Source: Kocuria sp. (GTDB lineage: Bacteria > Actinomycetota > Actinomycetes > Actinomycetales > Micrococcaceae). Taken from it: a DNA stretch of 11,966 nt. A program made the position numbers and the translations under genes. The notes beneath the pieces were generated by a model. The model did not search any database. It was given only the letters and a program-made list of their open reading frames with translations, and was not told the DNA's origin. Positions 6,634-11,966 of this stretch are shown here, piece by piece. Numbering within the stretch: position 1 is the first letter of the stretch; each line of letters begins with the position of its first letter. Location of the stretch: positions 1 through 11,966 of the forward strand of contig JAKDKI010000039.1 of NCBI GenBank assembly GCA_030453435.1, in the 5' to 3' direction.

Positions 6634-8043
6634 TCAGTGTTGGGGACCCACCTTCTTGTTGGGCACCAACGTGTGTCCTGCCGCGCGGGACGTTTTGGTG
6701 ACCAGCCGCTCGAGGGGGCCGGAGCCGGCTGCGTGTTGCCACGCCGTGGCCACCAGCGCTGCCACCGCGATCTGCACGATCAACCAGAACACCGGGGTTT
6801 CGCTGATCGGCACGAATGCCAGGAACACCAAGTGAGCGCTGTAAAGGGTCAGTGTCATGGAGCCCATGGCCCCCAGGGGAGCCAGGAAGCGTCCGATCCA
6901 CCGGCAGATCAACAGGAAAGCACCCAGCGCGACCATGGCCAGCCCCGCGCTCACCGCAATGGCGAACGGGGTGTTGGTGTGCGGGCCCGAGATCAGCAAC
7001 CAGCTCAAGGTGGTGGTCGGAAGCTCGGGGTCAGGGCCGTAATTCTGGATGACCATGACATCTCTGCTCGTCAGCCACGGGGTGGACGCCACCAACGCTT
7101 CACGCACGTCGAAGCGCAACAGCATCAGCATGGACAGGCCCTTGGCCACGGCCGCGATGACCGCCCCAAAGATCACCAGGAGAATCTGGATCCGATCGCG
7201 GGTCAGCGGCATTCTGCCCAGCGCCAGACCCAGGCAAATGAAAGCCATCCACGGCAGCGCGGGATACGTGCCCGTCAGGAAAAGCTCAGCAAAAACTGTT
7301 CCGGGTTCGGAGACCAGGTTCACGAGATCGGCGTTGGCGTGCACGTGTGCCGGTAGGACATCCAGGGAGGCCTGCATGACCACGGGGGCCAAGAGCATGA
7401 AGAGAGCCGAGCTGGTCAGCAGCCACCGCACCGACAACATGGTGAAGGGGACGGCCAGGAGGAACATCACCCCGTAGTAGGTGAGGATGTTGAATGCCGG
7501 GAAGTCCAAGAAGTTGAGCAATAACCCGATGGCGAACAGCAACAGTGCGCGCACCGCGATGCCCACTCGAGCGCGCTTACCCTCCAGGCCCTTGCGCGGG
7601 TTCCGTCCCCCGGTGAGGAACGCCAGACTGACACCGGCAAGCACTGCGAACAGCGCGGCGGAGTGTCCGCCGAACAGTACCCAGGCCAGCGACGGGTCGT
7701 CAGTGGTGCCCTGGGAAGCTGGAAGCGTGTGGACCGCGATCATGCCGATCAGCGCAAAGCCGCGAGCGGCGTCGACGCCCATGATGCGACGCTTGGTGCG
7801 CCGCCCGTCAGCACTGGCCACGTTGCGTGTTGCGGCTGCCTGCCGCGGTGTGGGTGCCGTGGCGCGGGGAGGTGCGGTAACGATCGGGGCGTTTTCGCTC
7901 CAATGCTCGTCCTCGGTGCTGGACCCGCGACCGTTGTCGGAGCCTCCGGTCCACACCTCACGCGGAGGACGCTGACCGGGGCGGGGACGTTCGCCCGGCA
8001 TCAGGTCGCCCTCGGCTATTTCATCCACTAATTGTTCTTTCAT
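6634..8043 (-). CDS. Multi-pass membrane acyltransferase, HGSNAT/DUF1624-like
   Basis: This 469-residue integral membrane protein resembles the heparan-alpha-glucosaminide N-acetyltransferase (HGSNAT, DUF1624) group and, at its C-terminus, DUF418 proteins. These move or are thought to move acyl groups across the membrane onto an acceptor. The first 88 residues are hydrophilic, rich in Pro/Arg/Thr/Ser and probably a disordered cytoplasmic tail. The catalytic-type signature follows: MGVDAARGFALIGMIAVHTLP (about 88-108), with Asp91, Arg94 and His105 in the first helix, where the HGSNAT active histidine is expected. About ten hydrophobic helices follow, including one ending AMGSMTLTLYSAHLVFLAF, the usual C-terminal element of this superfamily. 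The start ATG (8041-8043) overlaps the stop of the upstream Pls-like gene by 4 bp and has a strong GAGGAGG site seven bases away, so the two are coupled. Coupling suggests it acylates or otherwise processes the upstream enzyme's product, but the substrate is unknown. Its gene ends 59 bp from the shared terminator. Confidence 0.75.
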   Translation of the reverse strand: MKEQLVDEIAEGDLMPGERPRPGQRPPREVWTGGSDNGRGSSTEDEHWSENAPIVTAPPRATAPTPRQAAATRNVASADGRRTKRRIMGVDAARGFALIGMIAVHTLPASQGTTDDPSLAWVLFGGHSAALFAVLAGVSLAFLTGGRNPRKGLEGKRARVGIAVRALLLFAIGLLLNFLDFPAFNILTYYGVMFLLAVPFTMLSVRWLLTSSALFMLLAPVVMQASLDVLPAHVHANADLVNLVSEPGTVFAELFLTGTYPALPWMAFICLGLALGRMPLTRDRIQILLVIFGAVIAAVAKGLSMLMLLRFDVREALVASTPWLTSRDVMVIQNYGPDPELPTTTLSWLLISGPHTNTPFAIAVSAGLAMVALGAFLLICRWIGRFLAPLGAMGSMTLTLYSAHLVFLAFVPISETPVFWLIVQIAVAALVATAWQHAAGSGPLERLVTKTSRAAGHTLVPNKKVGPQH

Positions 8044-11000
8044 CGGGTGGCCTCCTCGGGCGTTGCAGTCGAGACCGTCTGCGATGTGGTGGTGGGTGTC
8101 ACGGACACGATGGGCTGATTGTGCTCGGCAACCGGCGGTCCTGGAATGACCTGGTTGCTGATGGCCTGGTCACCGGGTTCGAGGTGGCGGATAGGGTTAC
8201 CGCCCCAGTTGCCGTTGGCCGGCACGGTTTCCTGACGCATGACCAGGGAGCCGGGGCCCACCGTGGAGCGCTCTTCGATCGTGGCGCCGGGCAGCACAAA
8301 GCTGTTGGGGCCCAACGTGGAACCGCGACGCATGGTCACCGGCTCCAACCGCATGATGCGGTCGTGGAACAGGTGGGTCTGCAGCACGGTGCCGCGGTTG
8401 ACGGACACGCCTTCTTCCAAGGTGATCAGGTCGAACTCGGGCAGCCACCAGGTCTCGCACCACACACCGCGTTCCACGCGGGCGCCCATCAGACGGGACC
8501 AGGCGTTGAACAACGGGGAACCCACGCTGAGTCGAATCAGGGATGGTACGGCCAGGGACTCGGAGAACACGTCCGCCAACTCATTGCGCCACACGAACGA
8601 GCTGAACAGCGGGCGCTCGCCGGTGCGGAAGCGGCCCATGAGAGCCCACTTGACGATCACGGGGACCAAACACGCCAAAGTACTGGCGGCAAGCAGGACC
8701 ACACCGGACCACAGAGCGGCGTAAAGCAGCCCCTGCATCCCCATTCCGTAACTCATGTAGATGATGGTCAAGGCGTACACGATCATCAGATCGATCCATG
8801 CGGAGACCATGGCCGGAACCATGCGGAACGCTTCCACGAATCCGCGTGCTGCCTGGAGACGGCGGGGCGGGCGGAAGGTAGCTGACTCATCGGCCTCGGT
8901 GTGGGCACGTGCAATGGGTTGGGCCCGGCGGCCGAGCCACGACGAACCGATCGGAGCTTTGTGGGGCGCGGAGCTGAGCACGGCCACCAGGGCGTCCTCG
9001 GGGAGGTCGCGGTCCGGACCCACGATCGCGGAGTTACCCACGAATGTGCGTTCACCGATCACAGAAGTTCCCAGGTGGACCCAGCCGAAACCGGACCGGT
9101 GGGAGGCCACGAGTGAATGGTCCGCGAGGAACGCGCCGTCCTTCAGCGAGGTCAAGTGCGGGATGGTCTCCGCGGTGGAGATCTCCACCGATCGACCCAC
9201 ACGGGCACCCAGCAAACGCAAGAACAGCGGGGTGACGCACGAGGCGTAGATCGGGTAGGTGGAGATCAGCGTGCGCTGCATCAGGGTCTCGGTGAACCAG
9301 GTGGCCCAGCCGACCGAACCGTTCTGCGGGAAGTACCCCGGGTTGATGAGCCCGGCCACCAACCGCACGCATCCCACCACGAGCAGCAGCCAGACGGCCG
9401 CGGTCATAATGACGAATAGCGGCACCCACAGGGCGAGGATCGGGATCACGAGTTCGTAGAACTCAATGCCAATGACCTGCGGGAGAATCAGGAGCGCGCC
9501 GGGAATGATGGCCAGGATCGGCAATAGCCCAATGATGGCCGCGCCGCCGGTATAGGCGAGATGGGACTGGAATTTGGTCCAGGTGGGCAGCCCGGCCACG
9601 GTGTCCGGGGCGACGTCGGGCCAGGTCTGGGCGGCGGCGCCGCGGTGATACATGGGCGAACCGCCCCACAGTTCGCCTTCGGGAACGGTGCCGGTCACGT
9701 GTGAACCGGGCAGAACTTCTGCCCGGGCGCCCACACGGGCTCCGGGATCGACGAGCGTGCGCGTGCCGACGCGCGAGTGCGCGCCGACGTCGATCGCGCC
9801 CACGTGGAACGTGTCCCCGTCGAGCCAGTAACCGGCGAGGTCCGCTTCGAACTCAACGGTCGCACCTTCACCGATCGAGACCAGACCGGTCACGGGCGGC
9901 ATGTGATGCAGGTGAGCGTCGCGGCCCACCTTGTTGCCGAAAAGACGATGGAGAGTGCGGGCCATGGGAGTGCCCAGCAGGACCTCATACTTGTTGAACA
10001 CGACCAGGCGCTCGGCAGCCCACACCCGCAGGTGATTCCACTTGCCGCGTGGATAGTGACCGGGTTTGAGCCCGGCGGTCAACAGTCGTACGAAGGCGGA
10101 TCCCACGAGCACACGGCCGGGAAGTGAGAACATCACGAGCCAGCCGATAATCAGCGGCAGCAGCGGGGGAGTGGGCACCCAACCGGCACCCACGATCACC
10201 GCGAGGATCCACACGACGATGAGTGAACCCACCACGTAGCGCAGACCATTGGCCACGCACAGCGCAGCCAGGAATGCACCCTGAACCCAGCCGGTCCAGG
10301 CGGGCAACGGCGCGGGATCGCGTTTGGAGTCCTGGGAGGCCTCGAGTGTTTCCAGATAGTCGGCCATGCCTCGAAGGGTGGGATCTGCGTAGATCCGAGC
10401 GATCTCCGTATCCGGGTGACTCTGACGCAGCGCGGAGACCAAGCGAGCGACACCCACGGAGCTGCCGCCCATTGCGAAGAAGTCACTATCTGCCGTGAAC
10501 GGAAGCGGGCCGAGTTGATCCGCCCACAGCTCCGCGAGCCATTCGAGATCGCGGTCCAGTGAGGGTTTTTGATCGACACCGTCCGTGGGCATCGGCCAGG
10601 GCAGGGCCTTGCGGTCCACCTTGCCCGAGGTCTTCAACGGCAGCTCGTCCATGAGGCACAGCGCGGGGACCATCTGGCCCGGTAGGCGCTCGGACAGCCA
10701 TGCTCGCACGGCCACCAGATCAACGGCACCTTCGAATTCTGGTACCAGGTAGCCGGCGATGATGTTGTCACCACCCGGTGTGGGGTGCACTGCGCACGCA
10801 CCAGCTCGAACGCCGGGTACGGCGGTCATATAGTCGTCGATTTCCCCCAGTTCCATGCGGCGACCGGAGATCTTCACCTGGTCATCCACGCGTCCGGCGA
10901 AGACGAGGCCCTCCTGGTCGGCCTTGACCATGTCGCCGGTGCGGTAGGCGCGTTCCCAGCCCAGGGAGGACAGGGGGGCGTACTTCTCTGCGTCCTTGGC

Positions 11001-11966
11001 GGGGTCCAGGTATCGTCCCAGGCCCACGCCGCCGATAATCAGTTCACCGGTCTCGCCCCAGGCCACGGGCTGACCTTCGGTATCGACCACGGCCAGTTGC
11101 CAACCGGGAACGGGCAGCCCGATCCGAATGGGCGCGTCACCGGTCAGGATGGAACCCGAACCGATCACGGTGGCCTCGGTGGGGCCGTAGGTGTTCCAGA
11201 CTTCGCGACCGGGGCGGACCAAACGTTGCGTGAGTTCCAGCGGGCATGCTTCACCGCCGAAGATCAACAAGCGCACGGTGTCCAGGGCTTCGCTGGGCCA
11301 CAGCGATGCCAGCGTGGGCACGGTGGAGACAGCGGTGATGCGGTGGTCGATGATCCACCGGCCAAGATCGGGGCCGGACCGAACGACGTCGCGCGGGGCC
11401 GGTACCAGCGTGGCGCCGTAACGCCATGCCAGCCACATCTCTTCGCAAGACGCGTCGAAGGCGACCGACAGGCCCGCCATGACTCGGTCACCGGGCCCCA
11501 TGGGACGCTTCTGCAGGTACATTTTTGCTTCCGCGTCGACGAGCGCCGCGGCGGAACGATGGGTGATTGCCACACCCTTGGGCTTTCCGGTGGAGCCCGA
11601 GGTGAAGATGATCCACGCATCGTCCTGGGTGCGCGGCGGCTCGGTGTCCCCGGTGGTCTCGATGCTCTCCACACGGGTCAGCTCAAGGTCACGACCGAAG
11701 ATCGCGGCCACGCCGGCTTCTTCCCACACCGTGTTGGCGCGCTCGTCCGGGTCGTCCCAATCGACCGGCACATATGCGGCACCCGCGAACAGCGTGGCAA
11801 GGATGGCAACATACAGGTCAGCGACACCGGAGGGCACCCGAATGCCCACGCGGTCACCGCGTCCCACGCCAATGTCCCACAGCCGCTGAACGTGCGTTTC
11901 AATGCGCGCTTCCAGCTCGCCGTAGGGCACGCGCTCGTGCTCGTCCTCGAGAGCAATGGCATCCGG
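8040..11966 (-). CDS. Pls/PosA-family NRPS-like synthetase (A-PCP-membrane/hexapeptide-repeat triplet), N-terminus cut by window edge
   Basis: This single-module enzyme has the architecture of epsilon-poly-lysine synthetase (Pls), which activates an amino acid, loads it on a carrier domain and polymerises it at the membrane. The frame is open to the edge (Pro-Asp-Ala-Ile-Ala-Leu before the GTG at 11930), so 1308 residues are visible and probably only a short N-terminus is missing. Numbered from the edge, the adenylation domain shows SGSTGKPKG (123-131), FDAS (170-173), NTYGPTE (258-264), YRTGD (341-345), GRVDDQVK (358-365) and SGKVDRK (447-453). The carrier domain has FFAMGGSS (496-503), Ser503 being the phosphopantetheine site. 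There follow three units, each a hydrophobic pair (about 561-623, 802-872, 1055-1110) plus a left-handed beta-helix-like domain (about 695-777, 918-1000, 1160-1262), corresponding to the C1-C3 domains of Pls. There is no condensation or thioesterase domain. The last 45 residues are Pro/Thr/Ser-rich. The product is inferred to be a homopolymer or short oligomer of an amino acid, possibly basic. The stop overlaps the acyltransferase start (ATGA). Confidence 0.88.
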   Translation of the reverse strand, partial: PDAIALEDEHERVPYGELEARIETHVQRLWDIGVGRGDRVGIRVPSGVADLYVAILATLFAGAAYVPVDWDDPDERANTVWEEAGVAAIFGRDLELTRVESIETTGDTEPPRTQDDAWIIFTSGSTGKPKGVAITHRSAAALVDAEAKMYLQKRPMGPGDRVMAGLSVAFDASCEEMWLAWRYGATLVPAPRDVVRSGPDLGRWIIDHRITAVSTVPTLASLWPSEALDTVRLLIFGGEACPLELTQRLVRPGREVWNTYGPTEATVIGSGSILTGDAPIRIGLPVPGWQLAVVDTEGQPVAWGETGELIIGGVGLGRYLDPAKDAEKYAPLSSLGWERAYRTGDMVKADQEGLVFAGRVDDQVKISGRRMELGEIDDYMTAVPGVRAGACAVHPTPGGDNIIAGYLVPEFEGAVDLVAVRAWLSERLPGQMVPALCLMDELPLKTSGKVDRKALPWPMPTDGVDQKPSLDRDLEWLAELWADQLGPLPFTADSDFFAMGGSSVGVARLVSALRQSHPDTEIARIYADPTLRGMADYLETLEASQDSKRDPAPLPAWTGWVQGAFLAALCVANGLRYVVGSLIVVWILAVIVGAGWVPTPPLLPLIIGWLVMFSLPGRVLVGSAFVRLLTAGLKPGHYPRGKWNHLRVWAAERLVVFNKYEVLLGTPMARTLHRLFGNKVGRDAHLHHMPPVTGLVSIGEGATVEFEADLAGYWLDGDTFHVGAIDVGAHSRVGTRTLVDPGARVGARAEVLPGSHVTGTVPEGELWGGSPMYHRGAAAQTWPDVAPDTVAGLPTWTKFQSHLAYTGGAAIIGLLPILAIIPGALLILPQVIGIEFYELVIPILALWVPLFVIMTAAVWLLLVVGCVRLVAGLINPGYFPQNGSVGWATWFTETLMQRTLISTYPIYASCVTPLFLRLLGARVGRSVEISTAETIPHLTSLKDGAFLADHSLVASHRSGFGWVHLGTSVIGERTFVGNSAIVGPDRDLPEDALVAVLSSAPHKAPIGSSWLGRRAQPIARAHTEADESATFRPPRRLQAARGFVEAFRMVPAMVSAWIDLMIVYALTIIYMSYGMGMQGLLYAALWSGVVLLAASTLACLVPVIVKWALMGRFRTGERPLFSSFVWRNELADVFSESLAVPSLIRLSVGSPLFNAWSRLMGARVERGVWCETWWLPEFDLITLEEGVSVNRGTVLQTHLFHDRIMRLEPVTMRRGSTLGPNSFVLPGATIEERSTVGPGSLVMRQETVPANGNWGGNPIRHLEPGDQAISNQVIPGPPVAEHNQPIVSVTPTTTSQTVSTATPEEATR
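8051..8057 (-). promoter_or_regulatory. Strong Shine-Dalgarno GAGGAGG for the acyltransferase, inside the Pls-like gene
   Basis: Read on the minus strand, GAGGAGG stands seven bases before the ATG at 8043. It lies within the last codons of the upstream gene and supports the ATGA-coupled start, giving a full N-terminal tail to the acyltransferase. Confidence 0.75.

Noticed and set aside
6616..7356. Long plus-strand open frame opposite the acyltransferase gene (246 residues)
   Set aside because: The product is rich in Gln, His, Gly and Arg with no hydrophobic core or motif, as expected from the complement of a GC-rich membrane protein gene. No ribosome binding site was seen.
8121..8885. Plus-strand open frame opposite the Pls-like gene (254 residues)
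   Set aside because: It is the His/Gln/Gly-rich antisense shadow of a well-supported coding region, without a recognisable domain.
1..11966. tRNA, rRNA, CRISPR array, insertion sequence, attachment site or phage genes
   Set aside because: Nothing resembling tRNA cloverleaf ends, regularly spaced direct repeats, transposase motifs or terminal inverted repeats was seen on either strand.

Overview
The window looks like a chromosomal segment from a high-GC actinobacterium, most likely Micrococcales (a Micrococcaceae-like genus). That placement rests on strong G/C bias at third codon positions, GTG starts, ATGA-type start/stop overlaps, a DesA3-like acyl-lipid desaturase, a probable leaderless promoter with a TANNNT -10 element, and a Pls/PosA-type synthetase. 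It is an inference; there is no rRNA or other taxonomic marker here.

Plus strand, left part (1-4167): the C-terminal third of a membrane fatty acid desaturase runs in from the left edge and ends at a GC-rich hairpin. A probable leaderless promoter then drives a tight block: a family 4 glycosyltransferase, a family 2 glycosyltransferase with a long C-terminal extension, a WcbI-family polysaccharide protein (each junction overlaps by 4-8 bp), and a small DUF3253 winged-helix-like protein 18 bp further on. The first three together suggest assembly and decoration of a cell-surface glycan.

Plus strand, middle (4168-6575): a 115-bp spacer holds an unusually A/T-rich patch with small inverted repeats. 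It leads into an M20D-type amidohydrolase and a polytopic membrane protein that is probably its transporter partner. The membrane protein gene carries an apparent single-base deletion near 6090 that splits it into two frames. A perfect 19-bp stem hairpin (6534-6574) closes the unit.

Minus strand, right part (6634-11966): two genes converge on that hairpin. The upstream one, truncated only at its extreme N-terminus by the window edge, is a 1308-residue (visible) single-module NRPS-like protein: adenylation domain, carrier domain, then three repeats of a membrane pair plus a hexapeptide-repeat (left-handed beta-helix-like) domain. This is the layout of epsilon-poly-lysine synthetase (Pls) and its relatives. 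Its stop overlaps the start of a DUF1624/HGSNAT-like multi-pass acyltransferase (ATGA), so the two are translationally coupled. This coupled pair is the most interesting content of the window. No tRNA, rRNA, CRISPR array, insertion sequence or phage gene was seen.
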